Assembly: GCF_000143415.4 (NCBI RefSeq)
Contig: NW_003314282.1
Coordinates: forward strand, 1,852,697 to 1,916,696
From: Selaginella moellendorffii
Lineage: Eukaryota; Streptophyta; Lycopodiopsida; Selaginellales; Selaginellaceae
Direction of reading: 5' to 3'
Length of the DNA stretch: 64,000 nt
In this document: positions 38,121 through 49,600 of the stretch, in pieces
Position numbering within the stretch: the stretch's first letter is position 1
How the letters are laid out: each line of letters begins with the position of its first letter
Translations under genes and position numbers: made by a program
Notes under the pieces: model-generated
What the model was told of the DNA's origin: nothing
The model's input: only the letters and a program-made list of their open reading frames with translations
Databases searched by the model: none

Positions 38121-39304
38121 ACCTTTGGATTGGCATGCATCTGAGCGAGTAGAATGGCGGCTTTATTACGACCGGATGCAGTACAGTGGTCAAAATAGAC
38201 ACTGGAAGCGTCATATTGACATGCAACGCTGGGGAACTATGCTTACAAACCGGCTATCCCGTTCCAAAAGACCGCGGATGAGGTTTTCAAGCAGGCTAAT
38301 TTCCATGGACGCTGTGATGGTGATGCCTTTTTGAATACAAAAAGCTAGAACCTATCACAAGGAGATCAATGTACATGGAATCAACTTCAACTGTACTATC
38401 GCTGCGATTGCCAGGGATGTGAAGGAGGAATTGTCTGGCTTGACTCCTTATTCTAGTACATGCTTAACAACCTGGACAAGTACTGGCCAGACTCAAGCTT
38501 GACGTCGTCAGACCGCCTTGCCATCTTCCTGTCCCTACTCACGGCTAATCTGCAAGTGATCCTCCAGATAGCTGCTTTCCTTCAAATCCAAGAATGGATG
38601 CAAGCAGCCGCTATTGAGGTGGCAAAAAAACCAGCCAACCCGGATCTGGAGTTCATCCCGCATGGACAGACTAAGATGAACATATGCAAGTTCATCCCTG
38701 TCCAGCAGTACAAATCCCTAACGTCTTCATGACGCGACGGTAGCGAAAGCAATGGAGCTTTCTCACCTACACGACGGCCTCACAACGCACGCCGGCAAGG
38801 TCTCGAGGCTTACCACCAAATCGGAAACGTGATCATCTCGACGGACAAACATCCACGGGACTGACATCACAGGAGACGGGCACACCACCATCAACCTCCA
38901 AGATGTCCGAGGCCAATGCAAGCTCGAACAAACAGAGGCTACATAAAAGGTTTGGTGCAAGAAAGCAACGATAAATAAATTTCTGTTTTCTCATTCCATG
39001 ATTGGTAGCAAATGAAAGTGCTCTCGTGATTGCTTCCACAGTGTACTCTACACTACATCCATCATTTGGCCGGACGAAAATGGCTGGTCAAAGAGGGAAT
39101 GGAGTGCGAACGAAAATTCGTACACCTCTGATATATTAGTGCTGGATTCGAGAGGATCAGTATCCGCACTCTCATGAGGGAGTGTTTGGAAATGATTGGC
39201 CTAGATGCAGAACTCCTGGATCCCATCGTATTTGGCTGGAGATATGAACCCCAGATCAAACACGACTTCTATAAACCCAAAGAGGTTTTCAGTAACTGGG
39301 ACCC
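38121..39304 (+). pseudogene. Decayed upstream ORF of the Penelope-like element
   Basis: Unique sequence between R1 and R2 begins here. Several + strand frames give protein-like stretches that switch frame: HASERVEWRLYYDRMQY (38130 on), ADEVFKQANFHGRCDGDAFL, HKEINVHGINFNCTIAAIA, then ANLQVILQIAAFLQIQEW (38460-38732). This pattern suggests the 5' part of a retroelement ORF with at least three frameshifts. No domain is recognised; assignment to the RT ORF downstream rests on position and strand. Confidence 0.4.
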
Positions 39305-41152
39305 TTGGTTTGCGAATGCAAACGATGGCCATGGGTGACTTACCTCAATGAGACTGGACATGTGCAAACATTGGATCCAAAGATCCTTGGCTCATGCATA
39401 CTCACGACTGTCATCGAGAAAGGCCTCAATCACATCACCCTAAAACCACTCCAGACAGCAAAAATCATTGCTGAATTTTGTGAAGCCTGGGATCGGATTG
39501 CCAGTATGATTCCCGATGTCTACATCTGTAACTGGCCAAGCAACGAAGCTGCTGTTAAACAGCATATTAACTACCGGGTCCGAATGGCAGTACAAAATTG
39601 CCAGACCACCCCAACTGTAGATGTGATGACCACCCCCGAGGCAAGATGGCAACTGGAGTGGGTGCATAAACACTTGTACATCAGTGGCGCAGATAAAGCG
39701 GCCAACACACCCACCTTCTTTTGCAAAACATTAGCCCATGAGGAAGCGCTTGCGCGGATGAATAGCGATGACTTTTCGCTCGTAGTCTCGGACAATAATG
39801 TCCCTGAGACGCCTGAGCAAGTTGTAAAACAACTGCTTGGTGAACCACCCCTATAGGAATTCCCACCGCAACAACCAGATCTCCCTTACCTCATGGGAAT
39901 CTATAAAGCGCACAAGAATAAAATGCGTTGGTTAACAAATGTGGACGAATGTGTCTTCTCTGAAATCACAATCTGCCTAACGGCTATCCTAAAAGGGGTA
40001 CAGGAGGCGCTACAAAACGTAGCTGATGATTTCTATGCACGGGCAAAATTCTTTGGAGGGAAAACGAATGCATGCTGGATCCTTGGATCCACACAAGAGT
40101 TCGCGATTAATCTTCCCGACAGAATCACCACGATCTATACAGGAGATATTACGAAGTGCTATGAGGCCATCCCCCTTGAGGGAGATCAAGGCCTCACGAC
40201 GGCCATGACAAACCTTGTCAATTTCGCATTCACGCACCAAAACCACCTCCAAAAAGACCTTTTTCTGATTCAAAAGAGGAACGGCGAGCTTGAGGCTGAA
40301 TGGAAACCTCTACGCCACTCATCAGCAAAGGCTACCAGAATGGATCCAACAAAAGTTATCGAGCTAAATCACTTTATCATCCGGAACACATATGTCCAGC
40401 TTGGTAACAGAGTATGGAGACAAGTCCAAGGGATTCCTATGGGCTTCTCGTGCTTGCCTTTGTGGTGTAACCTGTACCTATTCTATTTCAAGTATAACTT
40501 TATCACTTGACTTGCTCATTTAGGCCGGTACAATCTGCTGCGCCTATTCAAACACACTTTCCGGTACATGGACGATCTGGTGTCAATGAATAACCCCATG
40601 ATCTTCCGATTCCTTGACCCTGATCAAGTCGAATCCGAAGGAAATCCGTTCTGGATATATCCATTACGATTCCTTGCCATGCAAAATGAGATGGATAATC
40701 CATTCATAGGCACGGATGGCTCGCTCGTGAATCTGTCTGCTCACTTCTTGAGCCTTCAGATCCAGATCATATGGGTTGATGGCACCTTCTTAACCACAAA
40801 ATATGACAAATGCCGATCACTTTCATTCAAAGTCTGGCTGTATATTCATCGAGATTCAAATTGACCCGTTGCAAACTCATCCAAAGTAATCCTGGGACAA
40901 GTCCTTGCACTTTTCTATCTGATTAACACTGTCGGTGGTATCATCCTCGAGATTGATAATCTCGTTGAATGCTTCGTGGAAAAAGGATTCCATCGCTATG
41001 CATTGAGACGACTCATCCTTAGTGGTCTGGATTGTATTATTCTCACAAGCCCCCTGACACCGGTGCAAGCAGTCGTGGACATTCTCTTTGACATCTGGAG
41101 AGAGCCGGCCAATCGCCCACTGCAACTCGACGACTCAGCAAACTCAAGCTGA
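39305..41152 (+). pseudogene. Penelope-like element reverse transcriptase with three in-frame stops
   Basis: A single frame of about 616 codons is interrupted only by TAG 39854-39856, TGA 40508-40510 and TGA 40862-40864. Motif order fits Penelope-like (PLE) reverse transcriptases: an N-terminal block with LYISGADKAANTPTF; the PLE-typical YLMGIYKAHKNKMRW; motif A TIYTGDITKCYEAIPL; motif B RQVQGIPMGFSCLPLWCNLY; motif C FRYMDDLVSMN with the YxDD box; then FLSLQIQ and FVEKGFHRYALRRLIL, resembling the PLE thumb. No GIY-YIG endonuclease was seen downstream. Each stop is one C-to-T step from CAG or CGA. Endonuclease-lacking, telomere-associated PLEs have been reported from Selaginella, rotifers, fungi and stramenopiles. 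The element is dead as written. Confidence 0.75.
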
Positions 41153-42632
41153 GCACCAGGAACTCTGTCTTCTAGACAGGACTATCCATCACTTTAGCAT
41201 CATATCGAAACATAATAGATTCGATATTTATGCCTTTTTGGACTGTGAACAACAAAAGAATTAGTTCCCCAAAACTTACCATGCAGTCGTTGGTTATGCG
41301 CTGAACTAAAATGCATAGGCACACCATTGACTACAACTGTGTTTTGATTAATAAATGAAAATGCAACACAAGTTGCTGCTTTCTCATTCTGAGACAAATT
41401 CCACGCTTAATCACAAAAAGGTCTTCTTTAAAAATAATTTTTAAGGAAACCTTGCTTATAGAAAACTCTGTTTTCCCCATGGATAAACTAATGGGACACA
41501 TGAGTAGACGTGGCATGGTAAAAAACAAAACCTTGGATTCCTCATAGAATCTCACGCGAAGAAACACGCCGTATGGATAGGCAAACCTAATTACAAGCTA
41601 TAGCTATTCAACTTCATGGCCGCGGGTGCTGGATTTTCTCACACCAAAAGGTATCAAGCGACGGGAAAAACCCTAACGTTAGGGTTTTTCGCTTGCATCC
41701 GCCGCCGCCGCATTCTCCAGGAGCACATCCACAAGCAAAGCAAGGTTGGGCTGCTGCAAGGCTGTGCGCTAGCACAACCACGCACATTTCTCGCCCATTC
41801 CAGGATCAATAGCTGCTTCGTTGTGCACTACAAGAATGAGCAGCGCCAACAAAGTGTTTGCTTGGGAATAGCTCAAAACGAGCTCACACCCACTACTAAG
41901 GTCGCGAGGAGTCTCACTACCACTTTCTTGGCTACGCAAAAACAGGTACATCCAATTCGTTCTTTGCGTTTTTCTTCAACCCTGGCTTGTAGGAACTATT
42001 CTTGGCCAGATCGCCAGACTCTAGCGCCACAGCAACACAAGGGGCTTGCATTGACTCTGCCCAGGTGGTGCTTTTGCATCGACTGTTCCAGCATCTAATC
42101 ATCCCCTCAGAAAAAAGACGGGATGACAGCGACTGGACCAAACGGCAAGATCCATGAGGCAATGGACAGTGATCAGGTTGAGCATGTTCCTTAGCTCTAG
42201 TCTCTGGAAGTCACTTCTGATGTGCGGCCCGGACATGTACCTGAGTACATTGGCTCGCGAGCATCAGTCGTGCAAATCTCAGTTCATTCTTGAATCCTAG
42301 CTTTGTACTTTCACAAAAGAATGAGAGATAGAGATAGTGGAGATTGCATTACTAATCCTCGTCTTCCATGATACAGGTACCCCCTGGCCACCCAAACTGT
42401 AGAAGGTGACATAGGAATTGCTTAGGGAAATTGTTTTGGTCGTGGTCGGTACCGGGTTACCAGGTGGATGATCCTACGCCTCGGATGAATGTACCGAAAA
42501 TGGCCTAGTTGATCTGCTTAACCAAAAATACCCGCGAGGGACAGTCGTGCCAGGGTGTGATACCTGGCTGCCGATACAAAATGCCACATGATCCATCCCT
42601 ACTTTCCCACCGTACCGGATATGGACTGATGT
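41153..42632. other. Interior of the R1/R2-flanked segment, no recognisable gene
   Basis: Between the reverse transcriptase and a decayed ORF lies 1.5 kb with open frames on both strands (for example + 41616-42098) that match nothing known to me. It contains the telomere-like palindrome at 41665-41690. Confidence 0.4.
41665..41690. repeat. Perfect palindrome of two telomere-type half units
   Basis: A 26-bp perfect palindrome whose centre reads ACCCTAACGTTAGGGT, flanked by AAAA and TTTT. It looks like two plant-type telomere units (CCCTAAA and TTTAGGG) head to head around a central CG. It lies 0.5 kb downstream of the Penelope-like reverse transcriptase. Confidence 0.8.
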
Positions 42633-43193
42633 GTGGTTTTCCAGGATTTTTGGCTACCCGAGATGATGGAGTACATGAACACTGATGATTTTGTGGCTCC
42701 CATCTCGGCAGTGCAGTACTTCTTACTGCTGTTAGCCGCAAAGAAACCTGAGCGCTTACGTGAAATCTTTACATATGAGAAAAAGATTGTAGACAAGCTG
42801 CTCACAGTGCCGGAATCAGAGGCGGTTGGCGAGAACAAGTGATACCTCTGCCTCTTCCAGCAGGTTGAAACCAAAGAATGGTGGCGCCTAGTCTGGACAC
42901 TCCTTACAAATCGAGTCAATGATAACTAGGCTCTACTACGACGGTGGATGGCAGACATGGAAAAAGAACTCATTAATTTCTCTTCCGCCGAACCAAGGAT
43001 TACTTGGAAAATGCTCTAGTGGTCCCAAGAGTACAATCGAGTTATAGGGTATAAAGGCTCATATGGGAAGGGCATTGATCTGGGGAAACCACAGATCGAC
43101 CTTAGTAATGGTTTTGAGTTCTTGAGCCAAAACGCACGGACGCTCATGATTGGACTCATCCCGTCATGCGGGGACTTGGGCACTAAGTTCTAG
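42633..43193 (+). pseudogene. Decayed ORF of unknown family next to R2
   Basis: One + strand frame stays protein-like for about 187 codons but has TGA 42840-42842, TAG 42927-42929 and TAG 43017-43019 before its final TAG 43191-43193, which already lies in R2. Readable blocks include FQDFWLPEMMEYMNTDDF, ERLREIFTYEKKIVDKLL, TKEWWRLVWTLLTNRVND, RRWMADMEKELINFSS and FEFLSQNARTLMIGLIPS. As in the reverse transcriptase, every internal stop is one C-to-T change from CGA or CAG. I do not recognise the family. It may be a second ORF of the same retroelement. Confidence 0.4.
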
Positions 43194-44198
43194 TTATTAT
43201 AATTTGTGCTAAGGTTGTCCATGGCCCTATCATTTGGCTACCTTATCGCTCCCTCTCTTGGAGCTTCCACTTTTGCCAAATCGGAGCAATTAGGAATCTA
43301 TCCTTGGAAACACTTTGCTTTTCCCACAATTCGTTAGCCCCCAACACATTAAAGTTTTTGGCTTAACTTTGCTTTTTGGATTCTTTCCCATGGTTCTCAT
43401 GGCTTTTTTCTTAGCCATTAGTCTTTTGCTCCTATCCTTTGATAGTTGCACCTAACAACATAGGATTGCTACCTTCATTCTCGAGGTATCCTTTCGGTTC
43501 CATAGCAAAAACTTTGCTTGCCAAGTCAAGAGAGTATGTCTCTTTAGCATTTTCTGCTGTGAGCTTTATTCATAGCCCAATTTAGTGACCCTCCCATGGG
43601 TCTCTTATAGAGACTACTTTCCTCGGACTCACTATGCCATTGCATTGACACAATTTATTTTCTTATGTGCCCTTCCCACTTAGTCACCTTGACCAAGCCA
43701 CACCATTATCAATAGTTCAAATCAACACTTTGAAATAGGAACCTTATTCCTTAACCAACCAAGGACTTTGTCTTTGCTTAGCCACAAGATCATCTGATGA
43801 TCCCCCCTTGGCACTTCAATAGATTACCAAAAGGTACTTGGTCTTCTAGACCTTTAAGTTGTTGACCACGATCCTGAGGGCATACCCCACACTTGGTGGT
43901 GCGGCCAAGCTAGCCCTTTCAGCTAAGGATCTATAGCAACTAAGACTGGGTGTCCCCATCTCATTCACCACGTCCTTGGTGCCACTTGCACCAAAGTGTT
44001 CAAGTTAGATATACCGAGCTTTCACACTAAGCAATTTAACTGTGCATCACGACTCCGAGGCATCCCTCATTTGGCGGTGTGCCCAAACCAGTCTCCTCAT
44101 TGAGAGTCCATAACCATCGAAAAATGAGTGTCCTCATATTCCAAACCATCACCACGCCTTAGTGATTTGGGACTCAAACCCAAGCACTAGAGGGTCGG

Positions 44199-46051
44199 TG
44201 TGAGACACAAAACCCCTAGGCCCCAAAGTGGAGCCGAAAGGGTGCCACGTGGTAGTGGCTGAAGCGAAAGCCAAACAAACGTAACACATTTGGATTGAAA
44301 GATTCGACCTGAAAAGTTGAGAGTGGGAGTGGAACTCCTAACAAAGTGCTCGAGGAACAAGCATGAAGCGAGCAATAAGCAAGGCTCCAAAAGGGGACCC
44401 AAAAGGACCAACACATGACACATGGAAGTGTCTGAGATGGACTCGAGTTGGAGTCCGAGGTGGAGTCTGAGATGGAGTCCAAGATGGACCGAGATAGAGT
44501 CCGAGATGGAGTCCAAGATGGACTGAGACAGAGTCCGAGATGGAGTCCGAGATGGACCGAGACGGAGTTCGAGATGGAGTCCGAGAGGGATCTGAGATGG
44601 AGTCCGAGATGGACCGAGATGGAGTCCAAGATGGACCTGAGATGGAGTCCAAGATGGACCAAGACAGAGTCCGAGATGGAGTCCGAGATGGACCAAGACG
44701 GAGTCTGAGATGGAGTCCGAAAGGGATCCGAGATGGAGTCCGAGATGGACCGAGACGGAGTCCGAGATGGACCCGAGATGGAGTTCGAGATGGACCCGAG
44801 ATGGAGTCCGAGATGGACCCAAGATGGAGTCCGAGATGGACCGAGACGGAGTCCGAGATGGAGTCCGAAATGGACCCGAGATGGAATCCGAGATGGAGTC
44901 CGAGAAGGACCCGAGATGGAGTCCGAGGTCGAGACCGAGACCGGGACCGAGACCGAGACCAAGACCGAGATCAGGACCAAGACTAAGACCGAGACCGAGC
45001 CCGAGTCCGAATCCGAGTCCAAGTCCGAGTCCGAGTCCGAGATTTGAGTCTGAGAAGGTGAAAGCCCAAAGCGTTCGTCTCCCAAACCCTAGGGGGTTTG
45101 GTGAGCTTCAAAAGTATAGTAAGGGGGAGGACTCCAATGGAGCCAGTTTGGCCAGGAAAGGCCAGTTTGGCATAAGAAGGCTAGACCCAGTGTTGGGTAA
45201 TGATCTAACCATTGGGAAGTCCAAGATTAGAGTGAATACGGACTGACAAACGGGGTAGCTTGGTGAAGTGTTCAAGAGCCGGCTCTAGTACCCCCGGGAA
45301 ATCGACTGGCTGATGCTCCCAGTCCAAGTGTGGGTGGCACTACCCACTTGGATACCTGGCATGGCTCAATGGAACCTCGCTCTAAGCCCATGGCTAGAGC
45401 ACCTAAAGGTGAAAGGTGGGGAGAGTACCCACGGGGCTCGTGTAGGGCCACGGTGTTCCGAAATGTTGTCCTGAAGTCCCAAACTGGGGAAAGGAGGAGG
45501 AACAATCCTCTAGTGTAGTGACTAAGGATACGGTCACATGGTGAGGAAGTCCCAGAGGACAATGGGACTTAGTGGCCGGGCTTGCGGGCCTTGATCTAAT
45601 GGCAGTGTTAGCGAACATGGCTATGGACAGAAAAAGGACTTACTAAGAACTAATAAAGGGATATTGGGGAAGGATATTCCCCATGTTTATGGGCATCCTA
45701 AGGATGCTAAGGAGTGGATCTGGGAAGACCACTCGTGGACGGATGGCCCAGTCTTGGAGAGACGGGACTGTGATGCAAGTGGTATTGGACCACCAGTGCA
45801 GCAAAGGTGAATGGGCATGGCCTTAATGTAACGGGCTGAATTGTTAGTGGTACCTTTAGGTGTCGGTCATGGGACTAGACACGTGGAGCACTTGGACCAA
45901 GTGCAACGGTTGAGCGGCACGGATGCCATTCTTAGGGCTAACAAGTCCCCAAGTCCGGAATAGGACTTATGGAGGTTGTGAGTGAGACTCCTCCAAGTGG
46001 TTAGAGGTGTGGTTAAGTGACTAAGTAGAATGGAAAATTTAGTCGCTTACA
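44199..46051 (-). repeat. LTR-like unit U2 (inverted orientation)
   Basis: Same unit as U1, with the same termini (TGTAAGCGACTAAATTTTC read from 46051 downward, TCTCACA at 44199) and a longer GA-rich array. Confidence 0.65.
44440..45050. repeat. GA-rich minisatellite in U2
   Basis: Tandem blocks of GAGATGGAGTCC and GAGATGGACC followed by GAGACCGGGACC and GAGTCCGAGTCC blocks. Open frames of up to 289 codons on the - strand and 178 on the + strand are by-products of the repeat. Confidence 0.9.
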
Positions 46052-46180
46052 GTCGGGACTCAAACCCAACCTTCGTATATGCATCTACAGATGGCATCGT
46101 CTGAGATGCCTGGCATGACTCCCCATGCCAGTGCACTAACTTATACTTAAAGCGCACTATAGATCACAGCTTAGCAACCT

Positions 46181-46184
46181 AGTT
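46181..46184. other. Target-site duplication AGTT, left copy
   Basis: AGTT precedes the left terminal inverted repeat and recurs at 59869-59872 after the right one. R1 has a single AGTT at the same place (36854-36857), so the duplication arose on insertion. Confidence 0.8.
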
Positions 46185-46208
46185 AAGCTCTATTTCGTTA
46201 AAGTGGGA
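46185..46208 (+). repeat. Left terminal inverted repeat
   Basis: Begins AAGCTCTATTTCGTTAAAGT and ends GGGA. It matches the complement of 59845-59868 at every position. The preceding T and following base also pair, so 25 bp is possible if T46184 is counted. Confidence 0.92.
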
Positions 46209-46602
46209 ATTGTCATTATCCCACTTGTAAAATAAGGTTTCCAAACCTTTATATAGTATATAAATATAACAAAATTCAACTGCATTGAGGCACATGCCAT
46301 TTTATTTTAAACAAGGAAATGTCTACTCAATCACTTCTCACTGCTTCACCTCTCTCTTTTCCTTGTCATTGTCATCCAATTTCTTTCCATCCTTTTAATA
46401 TTGGCTCAATTGCTCCGAGTCTAGGTGGAGCCCAAGTCCCCATTCAATCTTTACTTTCCCCTTATTAATAAAACAACTTCGTAGACTTCCAATAACATGC
46501 TGTAAATGCAAATCCTCTCAAAGAATTGTCTTTTAATATTAATACAATGGCATGGAACCCCATGCCATAATAAGTTACATTTTTAAATAAATACATGCCA
46601 TC

Positions 46603-49600
46603 TCAGACTATTATTTTTTGCCTCCAACGCCTATACAATAATCTTGGAATTTCATCACTCTCCACACTATCAGGATTTAAACCCAATAGTAATGCCATCT
46701 CTTCTCTAATACGTCCACGCTCATGTTCAGTGGTCGAAGAACCCATCCGGTTGAGCAGATTATGGAGATGCGGATAGTGCTTGGCTAGACAATATACATG
46801 CCATAAATGATGACTGGTGTCTGTCCGATCAAATGGCTTCTGATATACCATTCCATCTGCCATTTGGTTGATTTCTGCAGCCACCTCCTGGACTGGCCGG
46901 TTCTCTATCACCATCGCTTCAAGCCGTTTTGCAAGGTCCCCCAAAACATACGGTTTCTTCTCCCTAGTTTCCATACTGCAAGAGATGGGGTGCACTGCAT
47001 ATGTGTGCGTGTTCGCTGCAGTTTTAATCGGCGAGTCATCGATGATGAGGATTTCACTTGACCTAGCAGTCCGGTTCATCACTACAGCCTCTGCCTTGAC
47101 GAAGATGGGCTTGCTACCCCTCACATGGACCATAGTCAAGCAATCCTCTTGCGTTAGGAGAAAGTCAAATGGTAATATTACTCGCGTTTGATCGTGCATC
47201 ATCTGTAGCAACGTTAATGCATTGTGGCGCATCATGGATGTCCAAACTCCCAATTGCAAATTGAACCCGGCCCTCTGTTTTAAGTGTCGCATGGTCATTA
47301 TTACATCCCGCAGTTTCTCCCGTGTGATTAATGTGAATCTGTCTCTTTTGACCAACTTACAACCGCAGGCTTTGGAGGGTGCAGTGACATTCGAGGACGA
47401 GCCACGCTCATGGGAGAAAAGGACACCGTTCAGATCAAAAACGATACAGTACTTTCGCCGTGACTCTGAAATGAAATGCGTCAGCATAAAAAATGGTACA
47501 AGTCAATTTTACCATCTACAATATTAGCGAATGGTGCTCCCGATGGTCGTTCAGAGGGTTTTGGTCGAGGAAACGTGAAGGGCGGAAATACTCTCCTCTG
47601 CAATGTGGGGTCAATCGCATCCGATGGCGTGTGGGCACATGCCATTTCAGCTGTAGACTCTGGTACAACTGGCTCAACAGTGGCATGGGGTGGTTCCGAT
47701 GGCGTGTGATCACACGCCATTTCAGCTGGTGCCTCCGTTGGCAAAGTGGACATGACCGAACAGGCAGCAGGGGCGGTGTAGGGAGGTTCCAATGGCGTGT
47801 AGTCAGACGATTGGGCACACGTTGGAAATGAGGATACGACCGGCTCGGCGGCTGGGGCGGCCTCATGCGGGTCCAATGGCACCTGGTCACCGTCAGTTGG
47901 ATACGTGGACAAGATTGACTCAGTGGTATGGGCAGCATCAAGTGGAGCGTGGTCAGCTTGCTTGGCGTTGATATGGATAGTAGCCTCCACCACCTCTGAT
48001 GACTCTTGCAGGCAAGTAGAGTCCACTGGCGGATCCATATGCATGTCCAAATATCTCCCTTCGATTGAGATGGTATCCTCCCGTGCTACTAAAAACAAAC
48101 TCATTAGCACATTGAATCGACTATACTGTATTTACCATCAACTGCTATTGAGGAACTAGGACCGATATCACTTGGGCGCACTGCTGATTCTGAAGGATTG
48201 GACATACGTTTCGACCCTTGCTTGGCACTATCCTTCCTCGACACTAAAGGCTAGAGTTTGTATCTTAATTCAACTGAATAATCTCTACTTACCATTTCTT
48301 CTGCGACCTACATGGACAATGTTAGAAATGGTAAAAGGTTAGGAATGGATGTACTATTATTTACCTGATGGTTTGTCTTGTATGACCTTCCTCTGCTGCT
48401 CTTTGGCCACCTCAGGCTGGCCATCGTCGTCATCATCGTCATCGTCGTTATTGTGATCGTCACCATTGTGAGGACCATCCAAGTCCTCTTCGTCCTCCTC
48501 TTCTTCGTCCTCCTCTTCTTTGTCCTCCTCTTCGTCCTTCTGCTCTTCCTGCTCATTATCTTTCTCTGGCTCCTCATCCCCCTCTTGCATTTCTTCCATA
48601 GGCTGCTTAGGCTGGATTGCTTGTTTTTCCAGGACCATCTTGGAAAAATCATCTGGCCGAGTCTCCATCTCAAAATACAAGACATCCATAGCCTGTTTTA
48701 GTGCGTGACCTAGGACCGTATCCTCACCCGACTGTCTTAACATGGTTTCTGCACGTTCTTGCACCCTTCGAAGACGACGAGATGAGAAAAACGTGGCCCT
48801 GACTTGAAAAGCATCCCTCATCCATTGTACCTCTCCATTGAGATTGGGGAAGGGGAGTCCGCCATAGGAATCTGAGTCAGAAGGTGGTGACTGGCTCCTT
48901 TCACTCAGCCCTTGATCTGCAATGAATGGCATGAGCACACACGCCATAACCGCGAGGCATTACCTATCATCTTTTCGTTGCCCTTCTTCCTTTTCGAATC
49001 AAACGCCTCTGATCCCGACGACTGTCCAACGTGCTTTCGCTTTTTATGACCACTGTCAGTTTGAGCTTGGCTGGTGCTTGCCTGTTTTGCCTTTGAAGAA
49101 GTGTCTCCTGCAAGGAATGGCATGAGACCACACGCCATTGCAAATATAATTTGTACCTCCTTTTTTCCTATTGCTTGTCTATTTGTCCTTCTTCGACGCG
49201 CCACCAGTGCGCTTTTCAGTCCTCGTGTCTGAATATTCACAACGATCTATAATCAAAATGGCGTGAGGCCTCACGTGACCTTACCTTGTGCAGGTTGTGA
49301 CCTCGGCCTAACATCAGTAGCTGTTAACGCCGTTTCAGCATCTGGGGGTGGCCACGCTCCTGCATACAGAGCTTGTGAGATAACATTTAAACTTAAAGTG
49401 CGTACTCACCAGGTTCGTAGAGAAGATACTGTTTTTCTTTGGCAACTGTAATTATATGCTCCATTGAAGTCACCTCTTCAATGGAGTTTGTCACCGCAAC
49501 ACACGGGACACCCTTGAGTAGTGCGGCTCGAAAGAATAGTCCGCCGCAGTTGTACTCGACAACGCATTTGCCCTTGGAGTCACCCGCTATTGCGTTGAAG

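Larger units (their letters stand above)
43175..46184. repeat. Direct repeat R2, left part
   Basis: Homologous to R1 positions 33938-36857. The alignment runs without a gap larger than minisatellite differences until 46184, where the giant transposon begins. It contains U2. Confidence 0.85.

Noticed and set aside
33938-46184. R1 and R2 as the LTRs of one retrotransposon
   Set aside because: No TG...CA ends, no primer-binding site or purine tract at their inner borders, and no gag, protease or integrase between them; kept only as direct repeats.
46181-46190. TTAA at the left end of the giant transposon, suggesting piggyBac
   Set aside because: The right end has TTAG, and the empty site in R1 has no TTAA; AGTT is the only duplication that agrees with the empty site.
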